A stretch of 64,000 nucleotides of DNA from Camarhynchus parvulus (lineage: Eukaryota; Chordata; Aves; Passeriformes; Thraupidae): NCBI RefSeq assembly GCF_901933205.1, contig NC_044590.1:8447501-8511500 (forward strand). The letters are read 5' to 3'. The first letter of the stretch is position 1, and each line of letters begins with the position of its first letter. The translations under genes and the position numbers were made by a program. The notes below the pieces were generated by a model. That model saw only the letters and a program-made list of their open reading frames with translations. It had not been told where the DNA came from and did no database searches. Below are positions 51,077 to 63,530 of the stretch, piece by piece.

Positions 51077-51082
51077 TTTATT
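51077..51082 (-). terminator. FITM2: Candidate FITM2 poly(A) signal
   Basis: TTTATT on the plus strand reads AATAAA on the minus strand, about 265 nt after the stop. Further signals downstream (for example near 49,133) could give a longer 3' UTR. Confidence 0.4.
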
Positions 51083-51345
51083 AGTGAGAGAAACAGATTC
51101 AGCTCCCGATTTCTTTGCTGACAATCCCAGTTGGCAACTCCTAAACAAGAGCAGACCTCTTCCAATCCTGATTTTTTTTCTTCTCCCAGGGAAGAAGCTC
51201 GTTATCACCTGCCAACCAATGGCTAGTACAGATTTGGTTTCCTCCAACCCATCACCTTGTTCCTTACAGTGGAAATACAGTAACCATTCCTACATTCAAC
51301 TACTCCAGTACTGAAAGCAAAATCCAAAACGTTTCAAACCTTATT

Positions 51346-51997
51346 TTATCTGCTATAGCTGTATTTCTTTGAACTCAAAGGTATATTTGGAAGAGGTAGT
51401 CCAGGAGAAAAGGGCTTTAAATACCAAAACCTGTATGTCCCATACCAAGCTGCCAGACCTATCAGCACACCGAGAATCTTTTGGCTGAAGTCATGGAAAT
51501 ACAGAGCAGTACAGAGGAACATGAACACCCAGATCATGGTGAGGGAACACAGGGAAACCAGCAGCACGTTGATCACCACACGCAGCTTGGAGCTGTGCTC
51601 TATGGCCAGCGCTTCCAGCACAGCCAGCTCCTCCAGGATCATCATGGCACAGTAGGAGAGCAGGAAGCAGTGCCCCGAGATGTCGAAGCCGTCCCAGACG
51701 CCGCTGTCCCGCTGGCACTCGCGCTTGGAGGCGTAGAGCCGGGGGGGCTGGCCTGGCTGGCTGGGTTTGCCCTGCAGGGAGCACTCCCCAGTGAGGTTCT
51801 CTATGTAGATGAAGAGCTCAGTGCACAAGTACCACACGGCTGTGCCCACCAGCAGGGCCCCCAGGCGCCGCAGCACCAGCAGCGCGCTCCAGGTGCGGCC
51901 GTACAGGAACTTGCTCCGGCCCAACTCGTACGTGGTGAGGGTGATGAAAGGCAGCAGCAGCCACAGAGTCCAAGCCCAGGCCACCTTCACGAAGTAT
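51346..51997 (-). CDS. FITM2: FITM2 coding exon 2
   Basis: 652 nt from acceptor CCTCTGGCAG|ATACTTC to TAA. Encodes the remaining five membrane segments and both catalytic-position histidines. Confidence 0.97.
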
Positions 51998-54795
51998 CTG
52001 CCAGAGGAAAGGCAAAGGAGACACCAGCATGGGTGAAATGCCACGGTGGAGGAAGTGCTCAAGGTCAGTGTTCAGAACCGTCTAAATAAGAGATTTGCAG
52101 AGAGTGTCCCGATGAAGGCAGGAACGATGCATCTGACTCCATGTTCTCAGAAGGCTAATTTATTACTTTATAATACTATCATATATTAAAGAATACTATA
52201 CTATACTAAAGAATACAGAAAAGATATTTACTCAATGCTAAAAAGATAATAATGAAAACTCATGACTCTTTCTGGAGTCTTGACACAGCTTGGCCCTGAC
52301 TGGCCAACGAGTCAAAACAACTCACACCAGAATCCAATGGGTAAACAATCTCCAAACACATTCCACATGAGCAAAACAGAGGAGAAGCAAATGAGATAAG
52401 AATTGTTTTCCTTTTCTCTGAGGCTTCTCAGCTTCCCAGGAGAAAAATCCTGGGTGAAGGGGTTTTTTCAGAGAATGTGAATGCCACACTTGTGCCCTCC
52501 TCCCAAAATACAGCTTAGCCACAATCTTAACCCTCTCTCCAGTACTTCTCTCAAGCACAAAACCTGAATACTTCCTCAGCCAGGTATTCATTCCCAAGGC
52601 AGCACTGCCTTGGACCCAGAGCCCTCATGCCTTGCAGCAGACCTGCAGTTCAGTTTTGCAATCACTTTGACCCTACAAAGCAGCTCAACTCTGCCCTACT
52701 CAAAATGCAGCTGCAAAGAATGTATTTTTAGCTTGCCACCCTGACCACAGTAACCTCTTCTCTGACTCTTCCACCATCTCAATTATCCTTGCTTACAAAG
52801 CCTTTCACAACCTCAGCCTCTTAAGAGAGCCAGAAGGGCTGGCTCTTTTCCCTCATCAGCCTGTGAAGCTTTTCCTCTCTCATGTCCTTCTAAATAAATG
52901 AAGCAGCTCAATGTTGTTCCTTTATTGTCTTTTCAATCAATGAGAGCCTTCTTTCAGCATACACAGATCCTTCCATCTCTAAATTCACTCTCTGGCCTGA
53001 AAACTTTTGCTGTGATGCCCATAAAATCTTGAAGCCTGGCTGACAATGTGTTGATATCTTGTTTAACAGAAGACAGTATTGTGTTAACTCAATCTCTTTT
53101 CAAATCTTAAACTGGAGCACATGTAAGTGAATTTATTAATGAATAAAGGAGGCCACAGTCCAGGCTTGTTTCTCCTATCAGCACTTTCCAAGGTGCTTGC
53201 TTCCTATCAGCTGGTGGGAGAGGGAATTGTGCAGCCCCTTTGTTACCCAGAGCCCAGTTTGAAAACAGAGACAGCGGAACTCTGCTCTGTGGCTGAGCTG
53301 TGGGCAGACACACACAGTTTAATCCTCACCTGAGCATCAAAGGCAAAGCCAAACCAGTCTGGAGTTCTGCATTCTCCTTATGACCCTAACAAACCGGTCA
53401 GGGCCTTGCCCAGGATTTTGAGGAGTACCTCATTCACTCTTTAATTTTACAGAAGTGATGCCTGTGTGGCAACTGCAGTTGCTACCATGAAACAGTAATT
53501 GGAAATAAATCCCTCATTTTATTTAAAAGCAAGAAAGGCTGCCAAGGCTACTGCTGACAAGCCAGGAGGCAAGTAATTTGCAGGGAAAAAATACTTGCTT
53601 CAGGAACTGTCAGTACAGATCACCTTCCTCTATTTAAAAAGGAGAGCTGAAATGAAATATGTTTTTACCGTAAGATCAATTTCTCTCTAAGTGTTTCCTG
53701 TCAATGCTCTTTCAATCACACTGAAAACAGTTCTTCTCCCATGTCACCAAATGACAGATTTGAATGAGTTAAGTCCAAAGCTCCCCAAGTGACAGAGGAA
53801 AACAGCCATTTTAGTTTTACTTTAGACCTGTAGCAGGACAGCACATGTGCTCCAGCCCAGCACATTGCTTCCTTCAAAATGCTCAAACTAATTTCACAGA
53901 ATGACTAAGCCAGTTAGATCATTGCCCAAGTGCCAGAAAAGGATGGCAGCCACTCTGCTTTTAGGAAAGATGCTACAAGACCTATTTCCTTCAGCTGGCT
54001 TTTAGATCAGCTCAGTTACTATCACAGAATCACAGAATCTGCTGAGTTGGAAGGGACCCACAAGGGTCATGGAGTCCAGCTCCTGGCCCTGCACAGGACA
54101 GCCCAAGAGTCACAGCATGTGCCGGAAAGCATTGTCAAAATACTGTCAAAATGCTGTCAAAATGTCAAAACGCTGAGCTCTGTCAGCCCTGGCGCTGTTA
54201 CCACTGCCCTGGGGAGCCTGTTCCAGTGTTCAGCTATGATCCCCATGAAGAACCCTTTCCTAACACCCAGCCTAGCCCTCTGACACAGCCCCAGGCCCTG
54301 CCCTCGGGTCCTGCCACTGCCTGCCAGAGAAAGTGAAATCAGTTTACTCAAATACGAGGAATTATCTGCGAGATTAAGGAAAAAAAAAAAAAAAAGCTCC
54401 TTTTCCCCCCTTCCAATAAAGACTGAGCCAGAAACTCCCGGTATTCTGAAACCTTTGAGTCAGGAACAGGAAATCTCATCACCGAAGCACCAACCCCGGG
54501 CCCAGCTAGGCACTCGCGGCCAGCACCGACCCCCGGCCCCCTCCGGGCACTCTGGCCCGCTCGGTCCGCCCAGCCCGGACCCTCCCGCTCGCACCGGCCG
54601 CGACCCCCGGGCCCCTCCTCACACGTTGAGCGGGTTGCGCTTGTTCTGCAGCGGCGTGTCGGGCACCAGGTCGCTGTCCTTGAGCGCGGAGCCGAGCACG
54701 ACGATGGCGAGCAGCAGCGCGGGGAGGCGGCGGCGCAGCGGCCCGCGGGCCAGCGCGGCCCGCAGCCAGCGCCCGCTCCGCTCCAGCCGCTCCAT
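51346..54795 (-). CDS. FITM2: Fat storage-inducing transmembrane protein 2 (FIT2)
   Basis: FIT2 is an ER multispanning protein needed for normal lipid-droplet budding. It belongs to the lipid phosphatase-like superfamily and has fatty acyl-CoA diphosphatase activity. Coding exons join(54795..54623, 51997..51346) give 274 residues, against 262 in human. Hydrophobic segments lie at about 24-38, 59-80, 96-124, 160-186, 196-226 and 231-250. The two histidines equivalent to the human catalytic pair are His167 (GFDISGHCF) and His226 (LYFHDFSQ). The residue after His167 is Cys, where I recall Ser in human. The luminal loop at about 128-155 is longer and proline-rich. The junction restores GTA (Val58) before YFVKVAWAWT. 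FITM2 is convergent with GDAP1L1, as in human. Confidence 0.96.
52096..52488 (-). mobile_element. Solo LTR of a passerine-type endogenous retrovirus
   Basis: On the minus strand it starts TGTGGCATTCACATTCTCTG, has a U3 ending in runs of TAGTATAGTAT, an AATAAATTAGCCTTCTGAGA poly(A)/R region and ends ATCGGGACACTCTCTGCA. I recognise this as a widespread songbird LTR, though I cannot assign the exact family name. No viral coding sequence is present. The outer few bases are uncertain because no clean target duplication was found. Confidence 0.8.
54021..54330 (-). mobile_element. CR1 LINE 3'-end fragment
   Basis: The plus strand reads ATCACAGAATCACAGAATC, then GAGTTGGAAGGGACCCACAA, CCCTGCACAGGACAGCCCAA and CCTGGGGAGCCTGTTCCAGT. 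This is the reverse complement of the CR1 3' region, including its terminal octamer-like repeats. It contains a local triplication of the TGTCAAAATGC phrase. Confidence 0.9.
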
Positions 54796-54945
54796 GGCCG
54801 CCCCACAGCGCCCGCACCGCCCGGCCCCGCCCCCGCAGCGCCCCCGCGCGGCCACCGCCGGCACCGCCACACGGCGCCGCCTCACAGCGCCCTCTGCTGG
54901 CAGCCCGCGGGAGAGCGCCCGGAGCACCGGGAGCCGTGAGCGCGG
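54480..54945 (-). promoter_or_regulatory. FITM2: FITM2 CpG-island promoter
   Basis: CpG-dense tract over FITM2 exon 1 and the roughly 150 bp upstream of its ATG. It stops where the 14-bp minisatellite begins, so the core promoter probably lies in 54,796-54,945. No TATA box is evident. Confidence 0.65.
54623..54795 (-). CDS. FITM2: FITM2 coding exon 1
   Basis: 173 nt from ATG (MERLERSGRWL) to donor AACGT|GTGAGG. Very GC-rich. Encodes the cytosolic N-terminus, first membrane segment and NKRNPLN. Confidence 0.95.
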
Positions 54946-55811
54946 ATCTGCCCACAGGGATCGGCCCACAGGGATCGGCCCGCAGGAATCGGCCCACCGG
55001 GATCGGCCCAGAGGGATCGGCCCGCAGGGATCCATCCTCAGGGATCGGCTCACAGAGATCGGTTCAAAGGGATCGACCCGCAGGGATCAGGCCGCAGGGA
55101 TCCATCCTCAGGGATTGGGTCGCAGGGATCGGCTCACAGGGATTGGCTCACAGGGATCAGCCCACAGGGATCAGTCCACAGGGATCAGTCCACAGGGATC
55201 CGTTCACGGGGATCTATCCTCAGGGATCTGTTCACAGGGATCTGCCCGCAGGGATCTGTTCAAAGGGATCCGTTCACAGGGATCCATCCACAGGGAGCCA
55301 TCCACAGGGACCTATTTACAGGAATCTGTTCATGGAGATCTGTTTACAGGGAGCCGTCCACAGAGATCTGTTCACAGGGAGCCATCCACATGGGTCCATC
55401 CACAGGGGTCTGTTCACACAGATCAGCCTACAGGGATCTGTCCACAGGGATCTATCTGCATACATCCATCCACAGGGAGCCAACCACAGGGATCTGCAAG
55501 GATCCATCATTCACACGGATACATATGGATCCATCTGCATGGAGACATCCGCAGGGATCCATCCACACAGAGCCATTAACAAGGATCCATCTACACGGTT
55601 TCACACAGAACCTCATGGATCCACCTACCATATCACAGGTGGATGCCCACAGATCCATCCCACAGGTCCATCCCCACAGAGCCATTCCCATAGATGCATC
55701 CTTACAGATCTATCCACATGGATCCACACACACAAACCCATCCATGTGGATCCATCCATGCAGACCCATCCACGTGGATCCACACAGACACCTGCCCACA
55801 GACCCATCCAC
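54940..55811. repeat. 14-bp GATC minisatellite upstream of FITM2
   Basis: Units of about CACAGGGATCNGYY. The ATC trinucleotide, or a variant of it at the same phase, falls every 14 bp from 54,946 to about 55,492 without a single indel, roughly 40 copies. After that the array becomes irregular (ATCCATCCACA-type words) to about 55,811, where a CR1 fragment begins. The array starts about 145 bp upstream of the FITM2 ATG. Frames stay open because the unit lacks stop words. Confidence 0.95.
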
Positions 55812-56005
55812 AAAGCCATGTCCACAAGTGCCACATCTGCACGTCTTTTAAATCCCTCCAGGGATTGTGACCCCTCCACTTTCTTGGGCACCCTTTGCAA
55901 GTGCTTGTAACACTTTTGGTGAAAAAATTTTCCCTAATCTCCAATCTAAATCTCCCCTGGTGCAACTTGAGGCTGTTTCCTCTTGCCCTGTTAAAGAGCA
56001 AGCAC
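55812..56005 (-). mobile_element. CR1 LINE fragment
   Basis: The plus strand reads AAGCCATGTCCACAAGTGCC, CCAGGGATTGTGACCCCTCC, then CCCTAATCTCCAATCTAAAT and CTCCCCTGGTGCAACTTGAG. This is the reverse complement of the CR1 3' half. It abuts the minisatellite. Confidence 0.9.
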
Positions 56006-59000
56006 TACTTTTAACTAGGTTACCAGTATATCTGAAAAGAGGGTCTTACCATGATATTAATGAGAAAATCTGAGAATTTTCTCAATCAGTAGAATTATTT
56101 CCATTTTTCCTAGGTCTTAAGAGGAAGGGACAAAGTATTTCTGGAGCTGTTAAGGCTCTCATGCCTTTTCACTCTCCATGTCTGTGGCTAAAAGCGGTGT
56201 CCAAACACCAGCCATCGCTGTGGTATTTGAGACCTATTTCATCTATTGAACAGCTGCCGCTGTCATTTCAGCTTAGTTTTTAAAATATAAAAAAAATCAT
56301 CAGCAAGAAAAGAAATGGCTCAGTGAACAAAGAGCCTTTATTCATCCCAATGGCCTCAGTAAGAAAAATGTGAGAGTGGTGGGGGGGGGGGAGAAGCAGA
56401 TCCCATCTGAGACAGGATGGGAAAGTATTTCTTGCCAGAGTATTTCAAAGCTGTTTCGCCGTCATCGTCAGCAAATCTATGACAACATCTGGGCTGAGAG
56501 AGCAGATCAACACATCAAAGCAGCCCCAGCAGATATGGAGGGCTTGGGCTAAGGAGGTTATCCAGGGTAAATGGCATTTGGCAATTTATTAGCTGTTGTT
56601 TTTAACAAGACTGCCACGGCCATGTCTAGCACCCCGAATTAGAAACGACAGGCAGCTGCGCTCACTCAAACGAGTGAGGATGAGCGGGGCTGGGAGCAGG
56701 TTTCACAGAGTCCCTCATTGTCTGCCTAAATCCCCTGTGCCTTTGAAACCTTGCCTCCTGTGCTTCCCAGGTTTGGGTCTGTGCTGCGCAGACTGTTTGC
56801 AGTGCTGGAGGTGGGAGCTGCTGCGCTGGCTGCTAATGAAGCGTGCTGTGCTGTCTGCCACACACAGGGGGGATTTCGTAAGCCTGGCACCTGCTCCAGA
56901 TGAATGCAGCTGATGGCATGGGCTGCAAATGCTGTCTATCCTCAGCCCAGCTCGAAATGTCTGAGGATTAGCTCTGTAAATCACGGATTCTCACCAGCGC
57001 AGCGAGCAAACTCGCTGGGTCCAGGTGTTCTGCAGATTTAGAGACAATCTCTACTTTCAGGCCTGGTATTTGCTGCCATGAGCACCAAGCCAAGGCCAGT
57101 GGACCTTCTGAGGAGCCGACTGCCATACCTCAGTGAAGAATCAGAGAAGTGGAATTTAGGTCTTTCAAAACAGCAGATAAAACTTTCATTCATAAACAAG
57201 GACTAAGGTTTGTTCTAAGGGAATGGCAGAAGGCTCCTAAAAAGCTCTCATGGATACTTGGTCAAGGTGTGACAGGTATAAACCACACTAAACTGAGTTA
57301 ATTTGTCAGGTACAGCAGATCTGGCTTTTTTTAACTTCTTCCTTAACTTCACCAAATCCCTGCCTGGTTGAAACTGAAATTTTTCAGACTACTTGATTTT
57401 TAAAACCAGTTTGGGAATAATTTATTTTTCTGATTTAATTTGAACCAAAGCCTCCAACAAATTGCTTCTCTTTGAGAAATCCCATATTGCCCCTAAGATC
57501 TGTAGGGACAGATTCATTAGGAGCTGTAGAACAACTTCCAGGGCTGAAGAGTGGCTGGTAAGCCTTGTCCCTTCATGCCCAGTCCCCAGAGCTTAGGACA
57601 CTTAATTGGACAGGTAATGGGGAGATCCCAGCTCCCTGAGCAGAGATTTGAAATAGGATCCAACAGAGCTGAAAAAAGCATCCTCATAACCTGCAGCAGG
57701 CTGGGGGGAAATCTTTCATAGAGTTCACATGATATCAACTATGAATTAGAGAAGGAATAATGACACTAGGAATTGTTAATTGTTTTAAATAAGTAAGTTG
57801 CTTAGAAATTTTATTTGTCTTGTTTGGGTGATTCTGTTAATTACCTGCTAGTCATTTTGAGTGCAAAGAAGTCTGCCTCATTGATGTGAGACTATAGTGT
57901 GGATACCTTCTGAGAACTGAGGCTCCTCATCTTGAAGCAGACACCTCTTTCAACACAGTCAGTGGAAAGACAGCCTTAGCAGCCCTTTCCAGGAGCACAG
58001 GGCCACTGTTCACCTAATTTGCACACTTAAATTTAGCTGTGGAGAAATTCAGATCTTGCAAAACAGTGGCACTTTGCTCAGGTGCTGTGTTTGTGATCTG
58101 CTGTTGCCTCAATGGTGAGATTAAAACGATGCTGCAGTGGGGTCACAGCCTCACCCCTCAATGTCCTGAGACCCCTGCTCACAAGTTCTTCCTGATGATC
58201 ACTTAAAAATATTACAGGCTAGAAAGTGGCAAGATTGTTACTGAAAAGCTGATTATGCCTTAAAGCCATCAGAGGATGAGTTGCTGGAGTTTAATTCTTC
58301 AGTTCTGCAGGAGGTTCAGCCACCTTGAGTGTCCTGACACTTAAAAATAAATTGGCAAAGGCTGGGAGGTTTGCTGTGGAATAGGACCAAGACATTTGAA
58401 TTGAAATCTTAGCCCAAACAGTCAAACTAAACCTCTTGACTGTGCTAAATAGGAATAGTTTTATTTTATGGGATTTCTGGGTTCACTGCTCTGTGTTGTG
58501 GCTAAGGAGGGATGCTGTGAGGGGAAGGAGAGAAAATTACACAATTATTATTTTTTTTACCAAACTCAAGCAATATTCTTCTCTGACCCACATTTGGGGT
58601 AAGGTGGGTTTTTTGGGAAGGTGTGCTCCAGGAGCAGCTGGTGGGTGCCCATCCAAGCACCCAGTCTGTTGGGCTGGCAGAGCCATCAGCCTGTGTCCAC
58701 ACACTCCCTGGGGATGAGTTACCCCAGTGATAACAACCCCTTTGGATCTGGGAGATCTTCTGTCTTCCCAGCTCATCCTCCCCCCTCCCAGCAATTCCCA
58801 CAGCCTGCCAGCACCTGCTGACCCATCCCTGCCTGCCCAGGGCCCTGGCAGCCTCCAGCCCTTCCCTGGGGGAGCCAGGTGCTCATTCCTGCCCAGCCTC
58901 CCCTGCTCTCTGTTTTCCTTGGTGAGCACTGCTCACATCTCCATGATTGATTGTGTTTGAGTTTGATCCTGGAGTGTCCTGGGATGTTTGCATGAGAGGT

Positions 59001-59540
59001 GCTACATAAGCATAATTTGGGCTGTATTTTCTTTGCCTAATGGGAGCTTAAGCTTGAAGTTAAGATAGTTTTGGCCCTTTGCTGAGACACTTCCATCAGC
59101 CTCAGTGCTTTGAGCTCCACAGCCTTCTCTATTCACTGCTGGCTTAGGAAAAGAGATCAAAAAATAATATTGGGCTTTGTTCCCTTGTGTCAGTGATGCC
59201 TTTGAAATGCAGCCCAGGGTGGAGGCATAGCAGCCTTTCTCTCACACTGGCCTGGATCTTTGCTGCCCATCTCTGATGGGAAGGGATGCTCTTCCTACCA
59301 GCCCCAGCCCTGCCATGGGTCCAGGCAGAGCCAAGGCTGACCTGAGAGGGGATGATGTGCTGTTTGCAGTGGAGATTATGAGTTGGGAAACAGAAGGGAG
59401 ATGTTGGTAACTCATCACCTGTGTGGCTCCCCAAACAAATGGGAAAGGTCTTTCCCTGTACCAAAACAGCAGGAATTTTAGAAAAAGCTGTGGAAATTAC
59501 CCCAGGGAATTTAGACAGAGTGAACCCAGCTAGACCCAGC

Positions 59541-59650
59541 CTGAAAACCTCTGCAGGTCACACATCTTCCCCCCAGCTCTCCTCAAGTGAATAGGAAGGG
59601 TATGATCTGAGCTGCAGGGAATTTGCAGCATTTGGTGGTTACATCCAAAT
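59541..59650 (+). repeat. Dispersed repeat, copy 1
   Basis: Begins CTGAAAACCTCTGCAGGTCA and ends TTGGTGGTTACATCCAAA. Nearly identical to 63,531-63,642, with two 2-bp indels and a few substitutions. Confidence 0.9.
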
Positions 59651-62600
59651 ATCAAAATATTTTGGTATATGGGGCAAAGCATAAGAAAGAACCAATTCAG
59701 TTTTCAGTGGTGCAAACTTTATTAATGCTAAAAATTAATACCTCCTGCTACAAAATATTTACATTTCTTGTTTGGCACAGCTAGATCACAGCAGAGCAGA
59801 CTAATGACAGGGTTTGATTTACAGGAGAGAATGGTCTTGTGAGAAACATGAGTTTAATTTGTGGCTCTGACAAACTCCCTCCCCAGCCACAGACCCTTAG
59901 GCTCCGTATCCCCACACCCTGAGCACAGTATGGGAGAAATTCTGTTCTTCTCCTTCCTAAATGACTTTCAGAGAAAAGGGTGAGGCTGCAGAGAGCTGCA
60001 ATGATGGTCTGAAGAGCTTAAAAATAAGCAGAGTTCACAAAGATGTAAAATAGCTACTCTGCATAGAATACAGATTAAGGAGCCCATTAGCACATGGAAT
60101 GGGGATGAGATTACATGTGAAAAAATATATAATTCATGTGATTAAGGGTACATGTACTTAGACATAAAATGATCTTAATTACTCATGTTTATCTCTAATT
60201 GCCTGACTTGCTTGAGCAGCTGTGGTGGCTGCACTTGCAGCTCCTTGATGAAATACTCCCCTTTTTTTCCACAACACATAATTCACACCTTCCGTGTTTG
60301 CCAGAGAACCTCCTCATCCCCACACCTGTGCATTTGAATTAATCTGATCCTCGATGTGTTTTCTTTCAGGGGTAGCTGCTGAGAAGTTTTCCCCTGTAGG
60401 CTGAGTGGGCAGTGCTCTCCCAGCAGCAGTTACAGGGAATTAACTCCTGCCCAGACCAATTAACCTTCCTGTTAGCCATACACTAAAAGCATTATTTATT
60501 GTTCCCTTTTATTCCCTTTCTATAGGGATTATCAAGCATAGATTAGAGTTCACACAAAACTCAACGACAACTTCCACGAAACCATTTCCTGGGTGGCCCT
60601 CAAGCTACTCTACCAAAACATTGCTTTTTTTTTTAGTTTTAGATTAAGAAACTACTGTTTATTGCAACATGGGAAGGAAACAGACTGTGCTTATTAATTC
60701 AAATTCAGAAATATGGACTTTTCAAACTTCACTGGTGCATTTTTAGCTCATATATTTGCAGGAAAGAATCAGAGTGCAAAATTTGGAAGTGACTTTGTGT
60801 TGATTAGCTGCAGGACCACAGTTCACATTATTGGTTTCTTGACTGGATACCAGGTACAGCCAGCCACAAAACATGAGCTATTTCAGTCCAATGAATAATT
60901 ATAAATATTTGAGTATAAATCTAAAATATATGTATACATAATATTTAATCTGTGCTTTACTGGCTTGGATAATGATAAAAGTGTTGGCTGGAAATGTGAT
61001 TTGGATTTTTCCTGACCGCAATGACCATTGAAATGCTCTGCAGACAAAAAAATAATAATTACAAAGATGTTCAAAGGGTGTGCCGAAGAGCCAGTGCATT
61101 CAATTCTGTCACAGGCTTAATTTGGATGCCCAATATTATAAATTATTCTTTTTAAGAGTTATTTGTTTGCTTTTTTTACCTATGCATTCCCTGTGTTCAG
61201 TGAACTCAACATCTCTGCTAACCTTGCCATGCTTTCACCACGGGGCTGCCCCATATTTCAACCTTTGGCAGAAGAAACCAGGATGCCCCAGGCCATGGAA
61301 TTTATATTGTTTATTTATATATATCAGCCATGGGTGGCACCTGACAGACAAGAGGGGCAGGAAGGCACTGAGGTGAGAGGATGTGTCAGGGTGAGGGCAG
61401 GGAAGGAGTGAATTTGCCTCAAATAGAAGCTCAGAGCTGTTCTGATGCCTGGGCTCCAGTTTTCCCCACTTTTTTCCCATCCAGGACCCTTCCCTTTATC
61501 ATCTGCAGGAGTTTTGGAGCCCCATGAACTGAAGAACTGCCAGTAGGATTAAATGCTCCCAAACATCAGATTGAGCCTGAAGTGTCTGTTCTTGAGCTTC
61601 TGAACCTTCTCCAAGGCATCTCCTGGCATTTCACTGTCAGGCTCCAGGGGTGGCAGGACCATGACTGGTTCATTACAGCCTGACCCAAACTTTCACCAAG
61701 GAAGCCCATCCCAGCCTGCCAGGCACACAGCATCTCCCAAAATACAGCAACGCAGCCTGCACCTTGCCAAGTGGAAGGAAGGTGTGGAGGGTGGTCACCA
61801 GTGCACAGAGACCAGCCCCTGGCACCAGCAGCCCAAGGAGGAGGAGGTAGGTGATGGGTGTTGTGCTCCTCCTGCCTAGACTCTACCTGTTCTGAGAATA
61901 AACATTTTTTTCCTCTTCTAGCTTTAATTCTGGTGAAAAATAAAATTAAAGCCAAATCCTAATGCTTTAACTAAATCAGAGCATTTACCAACTTCACTTA
62001 AAGAAACAGGATTCTTTTCACAAGTGTTTATTTGTACAGTTCAAACAAGATTTTTTTTTTTAAATATAAGCCCACCACAGATGTGCAACTCAGCCCAATC
62101 TCTGTTGACACCACTGTGAGGTTAGGAACAAAAATACACGTGTAACATGTTCTGCCTCTTTGCTGGAACAAGGCCTTTCTTTGGGCTGATTATTTAATGT
62201 AGGCCCCAAACAACTGGCAAAGCAGATCTTGCTCTGGGGTGAGAAGATGAGCAGGACCCTGTGAGAGGATGGAAAATGCCAGGACTGCACCTGGTGCCCG
62301 AGGAGGATGGGGGGGATGCATTTCCCTCCTTTCAGAGAGGTTTTGCATGCTGGGGTGAGCTCCATCCTCCCAAGACGTCAGCATTGCTGGGGCTTTGAAC
62401 TGCACTTCAAAGCTGGGGCTGGAGCGAGGTTTCTGCAAACCAGAGAAACAGGTAAATATTTGTCAGAGTCAATTAACCCCCCTCGTCACCTCAGCAGTCA
62501 CTGGTGTGAGACGGCTGGAGGGGGTTCAGAAGGCACAGGGGGGAGCCTTGTTGATTTACTGAACCACTTCAGGAGCTGGGCAGACACAAAACACAGCCAG

Positions 62601-63530
62601 GAGACCTGGAGGCCTCCCCTCAGCACGGTCCATGAACTCCTGCACACACCTCATCCTTTCCATCATGGGAGCAGGCAGAGGGGAAAATCCTTTTCTTGTC
62701 TGCAGAGAAGACCAGTCCTGCTCCCAGCACTGCTGCTGTAGCTTTATAACAACTTCATTGGTGCCAGTTACTCCAGCTGGGCATCAGCTGCTCAGAGAGC
62801 ACTTTGTATGTCCCACCTGCTGCTGCAGGTTCAACCATGAACACTGTGAGTCACCTATTCCAGAAGACACAACATCATATAACACCCGTGAATTTATCAA
62901 GTTCTGGCTTCTGCCATCCCACCAACCCATTGCAGGGAGACTCAGGGTGTTTGTTTTGGAAAGAGGGCTTTGCTGGATCACTCTGCCCATGATGTCTGTA
63001 CTGCAGCAGCTGCTGGAGGGGGAAACTCAGACACACTCAGCCACCAAACCACCCACCAACGCCCCCAGGCTTCCTCTTGCTTATCAGCACAGCATGAAAA
63101 TGCAGCTTCAATAAAAAAAAAGGGAAGGGAGAAAGTAGAAACAGCTGAGCACCAGGTGAAACAAAAGCAGATGGATGGGGCTGGGCTAATTCCTCACCCC
63201 CTTCCCTTCACTGAGCCAACGTGGTCCCTGGGGAAATGGCACCCTCCCTTTCTCTGGGCCAGAAACCCTCAGCTGGATGTTAAAAACACAAAAGGAAGTG
63301 CAGGGGCTGTAACAGGGTCCAGCTGGATATATGCAAAGGCCCTGAGGGTGTCTTTGAGAGACATGGGCTGGGAAATGCTGGGGGAGGCTCTGGGGGTGCC
63401 CCCTCCCCGTGCCTGGGGCACTGTACTCTCACCTCCCCTTGTTTCAGGGCAGGGGAAGCACAAGAGGGGCATCAAGACAGCATGAACCTCATCAGCCCTG
63501 GTCCTCATGGGCCACAACAAGCCCAGGCAC

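Larger units (their letters stand above)
51998..54622 (-). other. FITM2 intron 1
   Basis: 2.6 kb, GT-AG. Contains a solo LTR at about 52,096-52,488 and a CR1 fragment at about 54,021-54,330. Otherwise A/T-rich with nothing recognised. Confidence 0.9.

Noticed and set aside
54455..55910. Long repeat-rich open frames upstream of FITM2
   Set aside because: They are translations of FITM2 exon-1 antisense sequence and of the 14-bp minisatellite.
62632..63114. 160-codon frame with several Cys/His residues near the right edge
   Set aside because: Checked as a possible R3HDML or zinc-finger exon. No family spacing and no convincing splice sites.
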